From the NCBI GenBank assembly GCA_964400725.1, contig CAYNVS010000011.1:33808-97807 (forward strand): DNA of 64,000 bases, written 5' to 3'. Origin of the DNA: CAYNVS01 sp964400725. GTDB taxonomy: Bacteria; Myxococcota_A; SURF-8; CAYNVS01. How positions within the stretch are numbered: the first letter of the stretch is position 1; every line of letters starts with the position of its first letter. The notes under the pieces are model-generated. The model was given only the letters and a program-made list of their open reading frames with translations. It was not told the origin of the DNA and searched no databases. The translations under genes were made by a program, and so were the position numbers. Shown piece by piece: positions 41,044-48,300 of the stretch.

Positions 41044-41256
41044 ATGCTTGAGCTGCTGCTTGAAAAAAAGCTGTATCCGAAGACGGCCGTGAAGGCCGCC
41101 AAAGCGGCGTTCGACCATCTCGCCGTAATTACGCTCGGCGAGAAGCGGGGGTACCATGTCGTATCGTTCGACAAGGTTGATCCGGACGTGCTGGACATGA
41201 TAAAAGAAGAATTTGCGAACTACGCGCTGTACGCGACGGTTCAGAAAGCAAAATGA
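41044..41256 (+). CDS. HxsD-like small protein
   Basis: 70 residues, starting after AAAGGATTTAACG. The pattern LYPKTAVKAAKAAFDHLAVI, then a short hairpin (GYHVVSFDKV), then a helix IKEEFANYALYATVQ, matches HxsD of His-Xaa-Ser systems, where a similar opening leads to a helix with a conserved LNDYxLRE-like end. HxsD helps the radical SAM enzymes HxsB/HxsC modify the peptide HxsA; its exact role is not known. The TGA overlaps the ATG of the HxsB-like gene (ATGA), so the two are translationally coupled. Confidence 0.65.
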   Translation: MLELLLEKKLYPKTAVKAAKAAFDHLAVITLGEKRGYHVVSFDKVDPDVLDMIKEEFANYALYATVQKAK

Positions 41257-42761
41257 GGACGAAATTTAACATGGCAAGAAGTAATATTGGAAAAATATCG
41301 AAGGAACTTAATTACTTGCGCTTTAAGCCGTGGAAGGATGGAAGGGTGTTGGCGACGACGGATACGGGGGATTTCGCAATTTTGCAAAAAGCCGACTTCG
41401 ACGCGCTTGTAAAAGGCGAATTGAGCAAAGAAAGCGACCTTTACAAAGAGCTCGATAAAAAGAATTTTTTCATCAACGACGAAATGCTCAAACGAGCGTT
41501 TTACAAATATCAAAATAGGTATTCATTCGCGCAGAAGGGGCCAAATCTGCACATATTGGTTGTTACCCTTCGCTGCAACTACAACTGCGTTTACTGCCAC
41601 GCCAGCAAACGCGGCATGGAAAAAGCCGAATACGATATGACCATCGATACGGCTAAAAAAGCGGTCGATTTCATTTTTACTACTCCCAATTCGGCCATTA
41701 ATATAGAGTTTCAAGGCGGCGAGCCGCTTGCAAACTGGCCTGTAGTCGATTTTGTAATCGACTACGCTCGCGAGAAAAACAAGCAGGAAAAAAAGGAACT
41801 CGCTTTCAGCGTCGTAACGAATTTAAGTCTCATGGACGGCGCCAAGCTCGATAAGCTGATCGCTGAGGATATTTACCTGTGCACGTCGATTGACGGGCCG
41901 GAAAAGCTGCATAATAAAAACCGTCCGTACACGGGCGGTTCCAGTTACGAGCTTACGACTTCGTGGATGAAGGTTATCGAGGATCGCTACAAAGCGCTGG
42001 GGATGGACCCCAAGACCCACCATGTTGACGTTCTGCTTACGGTCAGCAAGGAGTCGCTTAAGCTGGGCGGAAAAAAGATTGTGGACGAATACGTCAAGCT
42101 AGGCCGCAACACCATTCATCTGCGTCCGCTCAATCCTTTCGGCTTCGGCAAAAAGGCTTGGAGCTCAATCGGCTATTCTATCGAGGAGTTCAACGCTTTT
42201 TACAACGATACTCTTGACTATATATTGCAGCTGAACGCAGCCGGAACCGAAATCCTTGAGAGGCAGGCGGCTATAGTTTTAACGCGCATCCTGTCGGACG
42301 AAGACCCTAATTACATGGAGCTTCGCTCGCCGTGCGGCGCCGGCATCGGCCAGCTTGCCTACAACTACGACGGCAAGATTTTCACGTGCGACGAGGCGCG
42401 CATGGTCTTCGAGATGGGCGACGAGATATTCCTGCTGGGCGAAGCGGGAATCAGCGACTACAAGAGCGTAATCGAGCACGACACCACCAAGGTCATGGCT
42501 ATGGCGAGCTGTCAGGACGGCATACCCGGCTGCGACCAATGCGTTTATAAGCCTTACTGCGGCGTCTGTCCGGTCTTCAATTACGCGGAACAGGGAGACA
42601 TTTTCGGCAGAATGCCGACCAACGAGCGCTGCAAACTACTTATGAATTTGCATGAAAAATTGTTCGATTTAATAGATAAAAACGACGACGGAATTAATGC
42701 GGTCTTTAAGCGGTGGATTACGCGCAGACGAAGGGAAGGATCGGCGGCAGGTCCGGCGTAA
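41253..42761 (+). CDS. HxsB-like radical SAM/SPASM peptide maturase
   Basis: 502 residues. An N-terminal domain (YLRFKPWKDGRVLATTDTGD, FAILQKADFDALVKGEL) typical of HxsB precedes the radical SAM core with C108-x3-C112-x2-C115 (LRCNYNCVYCHASKR), then IEFQGGEPLANWPVVDFVI, STSIDGP-like CTSIDGPEKLHNKNRPY, and HLRPLNPFGFGKKA. The C-terminal SPASM region supplies further Cys ligands (SPCGAGIG, YNYDGKIFTCDEARM, GCDQCVYKPYCGVCPVFNY, NERCKL). It should use AdoMet radicals to modify a ribosomal peptide. HxsC and an HxsA peptide with HxS repeats are not seen nearby. An ATG at 41271 is an alternative start. Confidence 0.82.
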   Translation: MRTKFNMARSNIGKISKELNYLRFKPWKDGRVLATTDTGDFAILQKADFDALVKGELSKESDLYKELDKKNFFINDEMLKRAFYKYQNRYSFAQKGPNLHILVVTLRCNYNCVYCHASKRGMEKAEYDMTIDTAKKAVDFIFTTPNSAINIEFQGGEPLANWPVVDFVIDYAREKNKQEKKELAFSVVTNLSLMDGAKLDKLIAEDIYLCTSIDGPEKLHNKNRPYTGGSSYELTTSWMKVIEDRYKALGMDPKTHHVDVLLTVSKESLKLGGKKIVDEYVKLGRNTIHLRPLNPFGFGKKAWSSIGYSIEEFNAFYNDTLDYILQLNAAGTEILERQAAIVLTRILSDEDPNYMELRSPCGAGIGQLAYNYDGKIFTCDEARMVFEMGDEIFLLGEAGISDYKSVIEHDTTKVMAMASCQDGIPGCDQCVYKPYCGVCPVFNYAEQGDIFGRMPTNERCKLLMNLHEKLFDLIDKNDDGINAVFKRWITRRRREGSAAGPA

Positions 42762-42808
42762 GCCGAGGGCGAAACTGCGGCGGCATTTTTAGCGATTGGA
42801 GGAAACGA

Positions 42809-43582
42809 ATGAGCGGTTTTGAAGTTCATTTTCTAGGCACGGGGACGGGAGTTTTCAATCAGACAAACAACACGGCTTGTTACGTTCTCAACATAAACGG
42901 TAGAGCCGTTTTAATGGACATGGGAAGCGGCGCGCAGTACAGGCTGTTTAAATACGGCTACCAATACGACGACATAGATTATATTCTGTTGTCGCATGCG
43001 CACCCCGACCACATATCGGATATTATGATTTGGTTTCAAGCTTTGCTTTACACGCCGGGCTACCTGCGGACGAAGCCGCTGGTTATAATAGGCCCGCCGT
43101 CGGTATTTGAATACATAGACGCGCTCAACAATTTTTTCCGCGGCGCGTTCGTTCCTAAAACTTTCGAGGTCGTTCGAGTGGTTATGAACGACCGCGACAC
43201 GTACGCCAACGAGCTGTTCGAGCTGTCTGTAAATAAAATGAGCCACTTCGTCGAGACGCTCGGTTTTAGGGTTGCCGCATGCGGCAAAACGCTTGCCTAC
43301 AGCGCCGATACCGACGTCTGCCACAGGCTCGGCGAGCTTGTTAAAGGCGCGGACGCCGCCATTATGGACGCGACATTCCTTGCCGAACAGAAGAAATCAT
43401 CGGGGCATATGTCGGTTATGGAAGCGGCGCAGACCTCGGCGGCGGGCTCGGTCAAAACGCTCGTTCTTACGCACCGCAGCCCTATTTACGACAAGGAACA
43501 AGGCTTAGCCGAGGCGCGGGCGGCCGGCTTTTCGGGCGAGATTTTGCAGCCCGACGAAGGCGACAAACTGATTTTGGCGTAA
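42809..43582 (+). CDS. Metallo-beta-lactamase-fold hydrolase, RNase Z-like
   Basis: The start at 42809 follows TGGAGGAAACGA; the frame opens earlier but inside the maturase gene. 257 residues. FLGTGTG at the N-terminus, the metal motif LSHAHPDHISD, a later SHF and SADTD, and LTHRSPIYD give the dinuclear zinc site of the RNase Z/phosphodiesterase branch. The long exosite arm of true tRNase Z is not evident. Substrate unknown. It lies 47 bp after the HxsB-like gene and 9 bp before the YihY-like gene, so it may belong to the same operon, but a link to peptide modification is only suggested by position. Confidence 0.85.
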   Translation: MSGFEVHFLGTGTGVFNQTNNTACYVLNINGRAVLMDMGSGAQYRLFKYGYQYDDIDYILLSHAHPDHISDIMIWFQALLYTPGYLRTKPLVIIGPPSVFEYIDALNNFFRGAFVPKTFEVVRVVMNDRDTYANELFELSVNKMSHFVETLGFRVAACGKTLAYSADTDVCHRLGELVKGADAAIMDATFLAEQKKSSGHMSVMEAAQTSAAGSVKTLVLTHRSPIYDKEQGLAEARAAGFSGEILQPDEGDKLILA

Positions 43583-43591
43583 GGCGGGTAA

Positions 43592-44935
43592 ATGGCCGAC
43601 AACGAGAAGAAACGCGACAAACGATCTAAGGCCGTCAGACTTTTCGAGGAGACGAAGGATTTTTTTATAAACCGGCTGTGGGGCATGGAAGTTGCGACGA
43701 TGAAGCGGGCGCCGCGTTTGGGCGTAAAGTTGTTGCGCGTCATTGCGTTTTTGGCAAAAGAGGCGATTTCCGACTCTCTTACCATCCGCGCTCACGCGCT
43801 TACGAGCGTCGCGGTGCTTTCAATAGTGCCGCTCTTCGCGGTTCTTTTCGTCGTCGCCAAAGGAACGGGGATGTGGGAAGCGCTGAAAGAAAAGTACATC
43901 CTCGATTCGGTCGCTCAGCTCGGCAGCATGCAGGAGGTCGCTGACAAGGTTCTTTCCTACGTAGAGAACACCAACTTTCAAAGCATCGGCATGGCGGGAA
44001 TCGTATTTTTATTTTACACGTCAATCAATCTTTTGAGTCAAATAGAAAAGGCTTTCAACGACATTTGGCGAGTAAAAACAGGGCGCGCCATCATCCGCAA
44101 GATAACCGACTACACTAGCATTCTGATATTCTCGCCGATACTGCTGATGGTCGCCGGTTATTTGCAGGCAATCTCGTCCAGCATGGTTGCGCGCTACGCG
44201 CCGACTTCCATTCTGCCGCACGGCGCGGGGCAGCTTTTCGCCGCGCTTTTAAGTTACGTCCTTTTATGGATTAGTTTCGCTTTTCTCTTCCTAGTTCTTC
44301 CGAACAGAAAAGTGCCGCTCATACCGGCGATAGCCGCGGGAATCGTTACCGGAACGATTTACAGGCTTGTGCTTTATCTGTACGTTGCGGGGCAAATAGG
44401 CGTGGCTCGATATAACGCCATTTATTCGTCCATCGCGGCGCTGCCGCTGACTATAATATGGATTGATATTTCGTGGCTTATCGTGCTGCTTGGCTGCGAG
44501 CTGGCGTACGTTTTAAACAACGTTGAAAGTTACGCCAAGCAACAGACCGTCGCTAAAAACCAGCTTTCGGTAAAAAGCCGCGAGCTTATAGCGCTTCGTC
44601 TTCTTCTTGAGACGATGAGGCGGTTCGACGACGGCAAACCCGCCCCTACAAGCAGGTCGCTCGCCCGCGAATGGGGGCTGCCGGAGGAAGCGATTGAAAA
44701 CGCGGCCGCCGCTCTCTCAGCCGCCGACATGATTCGCCTTTCGTCCCCGGACTCTGCCTATCTTCCGGCTCTGCCTGCTATCAAGCTCACCGTGGCTGAG
44801 GCGCGAAGCCGCCTCGCCAACCTAGGCGCCTCGGTTTCTGTTAAAAGCGATCCAGCGTGGGCTCGCGTGGAAGAGGCGATGGCGAAAACCCGCGAAGGCG
44901 CTAACTTCGAGGATTTGCTCAAGGCTTGCAAGTAA
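43592..44935 (+). CDS. YihY/BrkB family inner-membrane protein with C-terminal winged-helix-like tail
   Basis: 447 residues. The YihY/BrkB membrane domain (about 45-310) has six or so hydrophobic helices and the family marks HALTSVAVLSIVPLFAVLF, FLFYTSINLLSQIEKAFNDI W..., SILIFSPILLMVAG and YNAIYSSIAALPLTIIWIDI. The C-terminal 130 residues (ALRLLLETMRRFDDGKPAPT, SLAREWGLPEEAIENAAAAL) resemble a winged-helix domain. The family was once called RNase BN in error; its role is unclear, perhaps transport or envelope integrity. The start is 9 bp after the hydrolase stop. An AT-rich hairpin at 44998-45036 follows. Confidence 0.88.
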   Translation: MADNEKKRDKRSKAVRLFEETKDFFINRLWGMEVATMKRAPRLGVKLLRVIAFLAKEAISDSLTIRAHALTSVAVLSIVPLFAVLFVVAKGTGMWEALKEKYILDSVAQLGSMQEVADKVLSYVENTNFQSIGMAGIVFLFYTSINLLSQIEKAFNDIWRVKTGRAIIRKITDYTSILIFSPILLMVAGYLQAISSSMVARYAPTSILPHGAGQLFAALLSYVLLWISFAFLFLVLPNRKVPLIPAIAAGIVTGTIYRLVLYLYVAGQIGVARYNAIYSSIAALPLTIIWIDISWLIVLLGCELAYVLNNVESYAKQQTVAKNQLSVKSRELIALRLLLETMRRFDDGKPAPTSRSLAREWGLPEEAIENAAAALSAADMIRLSSPDSAYLPALPAIKLTVAEARSRLANLGASVSVKSDPAWARVEEAMAKTREGANFEDLLKACK

Positions 44936-44997
44936 AACGTCAGCCTCTTTTTAAATTAGCCGCTCCGCTTCGATTGAAAGCAATGTTAGGCGCGCCC

Positions 44998-45036
44998 AAC
45001 TAATTATTGTCGCTATAAAGCGGCGCATAATTAGTT
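44998..45036. repeat. Ten-base inverted repeat
   Basis: AACTAATTAT (44998-45007) and ATAATTAGTT (45027-45036) are perfect arms; the 19-base loop contains a further CGC/GCG pair around TATAAA. A T-rich stretch follows on the plus strand, so it could end the YihY transcript or bind a regulator. Confidence 0.55.
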
Positions 45037-45067
45037 CTTTGCTTCTTTTGGCGCATCGCGTTTACGG

Positions 45068-45111
45068 TTTGTATTAGCGTTGCGTTAGCTTTGCATCGCT
45101 TTTGTATTAGC
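45068..45111 (+). repeat. Eleven-base direct repeat upstream of the endopeptidase promoter
   Basis: TTTGTATTAGC occurs at 45068-45078 and 45101-45111, 33 bases apart, about three helical turns, which would place two bound proteins on the same DNA face. Confidence 0.5.
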
Positions 45112-45150
45112 ATTTTTAACCGATTGAAAGTAAAAAATGAGCCTAGACTG

Positions 45151-45179
45151 TTGACACGGGCGCAACCCTTTAATATAAA
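45151..45179 (+). promoter_or_regulatory. Strong sigma70 promoter for the M74 endopeptidase
   Basis: Consensus TTGACA (45151-45156) is 17 bases from TATAAA (45174-45179). Confidence 0.75.
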
Positions 45180-45300
45180 TGTATATGTAAACGTCATACG
45201 ACTGCGCACGCACCTTTTATTTTAAGTCCGCGAATCGCGGCAAACAATTAAAAAGGCAATAGCCTTTTAACCGGCGCTTTGAACATTTAGAGAGTTGCCT

Positions 45301-46866
45301 ATGAACTGGATGAAAATATTCCTTTACGGGGCGTTATTGCCTTTAATCGCCGCCCCAGTCTTTTTAGCCGCCGCCGACAAGCAGGCGGACGATAAGTCAA
45401 ATAACAAAGTAACCGTTGCCGCGCAGCAGACTGCGGACGCCAAAGACTCGAAAGAACCCAAAGAAGTTAAAGAAGCCGCCGACGCGAAAGAGGCGAAGAA
45501 AGAGACGAACGAAGACAAAGACGCGGCTAAAAAAGAAGAAAAGAAAGAAGAAAAGAAGGAAGAAAAGAAAGAACAAAAAGCCGCGGCTAAAGACGAAACA
45601 AAAGAGCCGCCTTCGAAGAATGGACAGCCGAACGCAGCGGCGAACAAGGCCGAAGAAAAAGCCGATAAAAAAGAAAATAAACCGGACGTCAAGGACGCTA
45701 ACAAAGACGGCGCGCAAAACGAGGAGGAAAAAGATCCTGTCGCCGAGAACGAGGAAGAAGGCGAGATTGAAGACGAAGACGTTGAAGAGGAAATCGTTCT
45801 TGAAAACGCAAAGGAAGACACTCCCGAAGACAAAAACAGCCGCCCAAAATACGTTAAGGATTTAACGTGGGGACAGATTGAACAGTATTACGAAGAAGAC
45901 CCGAAGAAACTCGGTTCCGTCTCTTTGGGTTCTCCCGGATGCGGCGGGCAGATGAACAGCGTGGAAATGCCCGAAGGCAAGAATTGGTTCGTTACTAATC
46001 CGGCGAAGAAATGGGGAACGCAGGAGACCGTAGATTACATCCAGACGGCTATTAATGCGGTCGTTGAAGAATATCCGGACACTTGGCCTCTGGCGGTCGG
46101 CAACTTGTCGGCTCCCAATGGAGGCAAACTGCGCCCGCACCGCAGTCATCAGTCGGGCCGCGACGTCGATATTGGGTTTTACTTTAAAAACGGAGTCAGC
46201 AGACGCTTTGACTACGGCAATAAGTCGAACCTCGACTTGCCGCGTAATTGGGCTTTGGTTAAGGCGCTGATTACCAAAACCGACGTTCAGATTATACTGC
46301 TTGATAGAAGCATTCAAAAACTTCTTTACGACTACGCGCTTTCAATCGGCGAAGATAAAGATTGGCTCGATGTCATTTTCAAGCGCGAAAACGGCAACAA
46401 GCCTTTAATTCAGCACGTAAGACGCCACCGCAACCATTATCACGTAAGGTTCTACAACCCGCGCGCGCAAAAGCTGGGCATTATCGTTACAAAACTAGCC
46501 GAGAAGAAGGCCAACGAACCGCCTAAGGAAATCGACGCTAAGGACAAGAACGTAAAAGAAAAGGAAAAAGAGCCGACCGGCGTAATGCACAAGGTAAAGC
46601 AGGGTGAATGCTTAGGTTCTATAGCGCGCAAATACGGAAGCACGGTTACGGCGATAATGAAAGCAAACAGGTTGAAACGCAATCTTATTAACGCGGGGCG
46701 CGTATATTTTATTCCTACAAACAAAGGGGGAATTGCCGGAGTGGTGGTGGAACACGACGCGAAAGGCGGTAAAAAGAAAATACGCGCAGCCTGCAAAGTT
46801 GTTGAGAATTTATACATTCCGCCGCGGCGTCTGCCGCCCAAGAAAGGCGTTTCTTTTCATCCGTAA
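45301..46866 (+). CDS. M74 (MepA-type) murein endopeptidase with LysM domain
   Basis: 522 residues from the ATG at 45301 (a TTG two codons earlier is possible). Signal peptide MNWMKIFLYGALLPLIAAPV. Residues about 30-185 are a Lys/Glu/Ala low-complexity linker. The peptidase domain (about 195-400) has the M74 zinc motifs HRSHQSGRDVDIGFY and HRNHYHVRF. After a second charged spacer comes a LysM domain (HKVKQGECLGSIARKYGSTV, TAIMKANRLKRNLINAGRVY). It should cut cross-links between peptidoglycan strands, with LysM binding glycan. A UUCG-loop terminator follows. Confidence 0.92.
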   Translation: MNWMKIFLYGALLPLIAAPVFLAAADKQADDKSNNKVTVAAQQTADAKDSKEPKEVKEAADAKEAKKETNEDKDAAKKEEKKEEKKEEKKEQKAAAKDETKEPPSKNGQPNAAANKAEEKADKKENKPDVKDANKDGAQNEEEKDPVAENEEEGEIEDEDVEEEIVLENAKEDTPEDKNSRPKYVKDLTWGQIEQYYEEDPKKLGSVSLGSPGCGGQMNSVEMPEGKNWFVTNPAKKWGTQETVDYIQTAINAVVEEYPDTWPLAVGNLSAPNGGKLRPHRSHQSGRDVDIGFYFKNGVSRRFDYGNKSNLDLPRNWALVKALITKTDVQIILLDRSIQKLLYDYALSIGEDKDWLDVIFKRENGNKPLIQHVRRHRNHYHVRFYNPRAQKLGIIVTKLAEKKANEPPKEIDAKDKNVKEKEKEPTGVMHKVKQGECLGSIARKYGSTVTAIMKANRLKRNLINAGRVYFIPTNKGGIAGVVVEHDAKGGKKKIRAACKVVENLYIPPRRLPPKKGVSFHP

Positions 46867-46884
46867 AACGAATTTAATTTGCAT

Positions 46885-46914
46885 TTAAACGCGCTTCGGC
46901 GCGTTTTTTTATTT
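46885..46914 (+). terminator. Intrinsic terminator with TTCG loop
   Basis: AAACGCGC and GCGCGTTT form an eight-base stem around TTCG (46895-46898), followed by seven T residues. It ends the endopeptidase gene just before the convergent nrnA. Confidence 0.93.
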
Positions 46915-46923
46915 TGCGGGGTT

Positions 46924-47910
46924 TTAGAGTCGTTTTTTTATTTCGGCTAGAACCGCGGCTTTGGCTTCGTCCAGCGGCATCTCAAGCGTCGCGCCGCTTG
47001 CCGATTTGTGCCCGCCGCCGCCGAACGCTTCGGCGACCTTAGCTACGTTCACGTCCTTTGAGCTGCGAATGCTCAGCTTGTATTTGCGCGGGCTTGACTC
47101 TTTGAAGAAGACCGCGACCCTAACTCCCTTGACGCTGCGCGGAAGGTTTGAAAAACCTTCGTAAACTTCGCTTCCGACGCCGAACTCGGCCTCCCATTCC
47201 TTTCGGGAATGAATGAACGCGACCTGACCGCCGCAATGCGTTTCGAGCGTTCCCAAAACGCGCGCCGTCATTTTTAGCTGGCCTATCGGCTGACTGTTGT
47301 AAAAACGGTCGGCGACAAGAAATGCGTCGGCTCCAAGTTTAAGCAGTTCGCCCGCGGTTTCAAAGCATTGCGCCTTAACGTTTGAAAACCGGAAAAATCC
47401 GGTGTCGGTCGCGAGCGCGCAGTAAAGACAGGTGGCGGTTTGCGGCGAAACAACGAAGCCGTTCTCTTTTAAAAACGCGAAGACCAGCTCGCCGGTTGAA
47501 GCGCTTTCGGCGTCTATTATTTCAACGTCGGCAAACGGCGAAAGCGTTTCGTGGTGGTCGATTTTAATTGTTTGTCCTCGGCATAGCCGTTTGTAATTTT
47601 CGCCTATCGGCCCGCCGAAACGATCCAGCGAGCTTGAATCGAGAAAAATTATTAAGTCGTAGGCCGCGTCCCCGCCGGGCAGTTCGTTAATAATTTCGTC
47701 TGCGCCGGGGAGAAAATCGAGGAAGTAGGGGACTTTATTTGCGTTATAGGCCGTCGCGCGCTTGCCAGCTTCCTTCAAGGCGCCGAGCATAGCCAGAGTA
47801 GAGCCTATCGCGTCGCCGTCGGGGTTTTCGTGAGAGACGATTAAAACGTCGCTTGCGGCTTTAATAAGGCTTGCGGCTCTCTCGATTTGCGCTTTGTCCG
47901 GCGCGCTCAC
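46924..47910 (-). CDS. nrnA: DHH/DHHA1 phosphoesterase, NrnA type
   Basis: 328 residues from a GTG after GAGGATAAAA. DHH motifs SHENPDGDAIGS, LIIFLDSSSLDRFG, IKIDHHETLSPFADVEIID and the C-terminal DHHA1 motif GGGGHKSASGATLE are all present. NrnA-type enzymes degrade short RNA oligomers (nanoRNA), and many also dephosphorylate pAp. Two bases separate it from rbfA, the common arrangement at the end of nusA-infB operons. It is the last gene of this operon here; truB and ribF, which often follow, are absent. Confidence 0.93.
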   Translation of the reverse strand: MSAPDKAQIERAASLIKAASDVLIVSHENPDGDAIGSTLAMLGALKEAGKRATAYNANKVPYFLDFLPGADEIINELPGGDAAYDLIIFLDSSSLDRFGGPIGENYKRLCRGQTIKIDHHETLSPFADVEIIDAESASTGELVFAFLKENGFVVSPQTATCLYCALATDTGFFRFSNVKAQCFETAGELLKLGADAFLVADRFYNSQPIGQLKMTARVLGTLETHCGGQVAFIHSRKEWEAEFGVGSEVYEGFSNLPRSVKGVRVAVFFKESSPRKYKLSIRSSKDVNVAKVAEAFGGGGHKSASGATLEMPLDEAKAAVLAEIKKRL

Positions 47911-47912
47911 TT

Positions 47913-48287
47913 TTATCCTCTTTCGCTTTTAATCTTACGGAAGACTTCCTCCATCTGCATGCTCGCATCAAACAGACTGTCGTGGCGGAATTCCAGAGCG
48001 GGCGTCTTTATTCTCGGCAGCCCCAGCGACACCGCTTTGCGAAGCCATCCTTTGTTCTCTTCAATAATATCCAGCGCGGCGGAAGGGGTCGTTCCGGCCA
48101 TGTAGCAGTCAAAGTAAACTTTTGCCACGCTCTTGTCGGCGTTGAGCTCGACGTTGGTAATCGTGAGCAGCGAAAGGCGCTCGTCGGGCGGCGCGGACTT
48201 GCGCAGGCCCGATACCGCCTCGCCCAGTATGCGCTTGATTTCTTCTTCAAGCCGCGACTTTCTCTTCTCGCTTCTTGCGTCTTTCAA
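47913..48287 (-). CDS. rbfA: Ribosome-binding factor A
   Basis: 124 residues from a TTG that follows GGGAGAAAAACA. The KH-like RbfA fold is recognisable: RSEKRKSRLEEEIKRILGEA, LLTITNVELNADKSVAKVYF, then GWLRKAVSLGLPRIKTPALE and FRHDSLFDASMQMEEVFRKI. It binds the 30S subunit and helps mature the 5' end of 16S rRNA, mainly in the cold. It lies between infB (13 bp upstream) and nrnA (2 bp downstream). Confidence 0.94.
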   Translation of the reverse strand: MKDARSEKRKSRLEEEIKRILGEAVSGLRKSAPPDERLSLLTITNVELNADKSVAKVYFDCYMAGTTPSAALDIIEENKGWLRKAVSLGLPRIKTPALEFRHDSLFDASMQMEEVFRKIKSERG

Positions 48288-48300
48288 TGTTTTTCTCCCG

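Larger units (their letters stand above)
44936..45300 (+). other. Structured upstream region of the murein endopeptidase gene
   Basis: 365 bp without a gene. It holds a ten-base inverted repeat (44998-45036), two copies of TTTGTATTAGC (45068-45078 and 45101-45111), two copies of CGATTGAAAG (44971-44980 and 45121-45130) and a strong promoter (45151-45179), leaving a leader of about 115 bases. Confidence 0.6.

Noticed and set aside
45416..45865. 149-codon plus-strand frame, extremely Lys/Arg-rich
   Set aside because: Out-of-frame reading of the Lys/Glu linker of the M74 endopeptidase.
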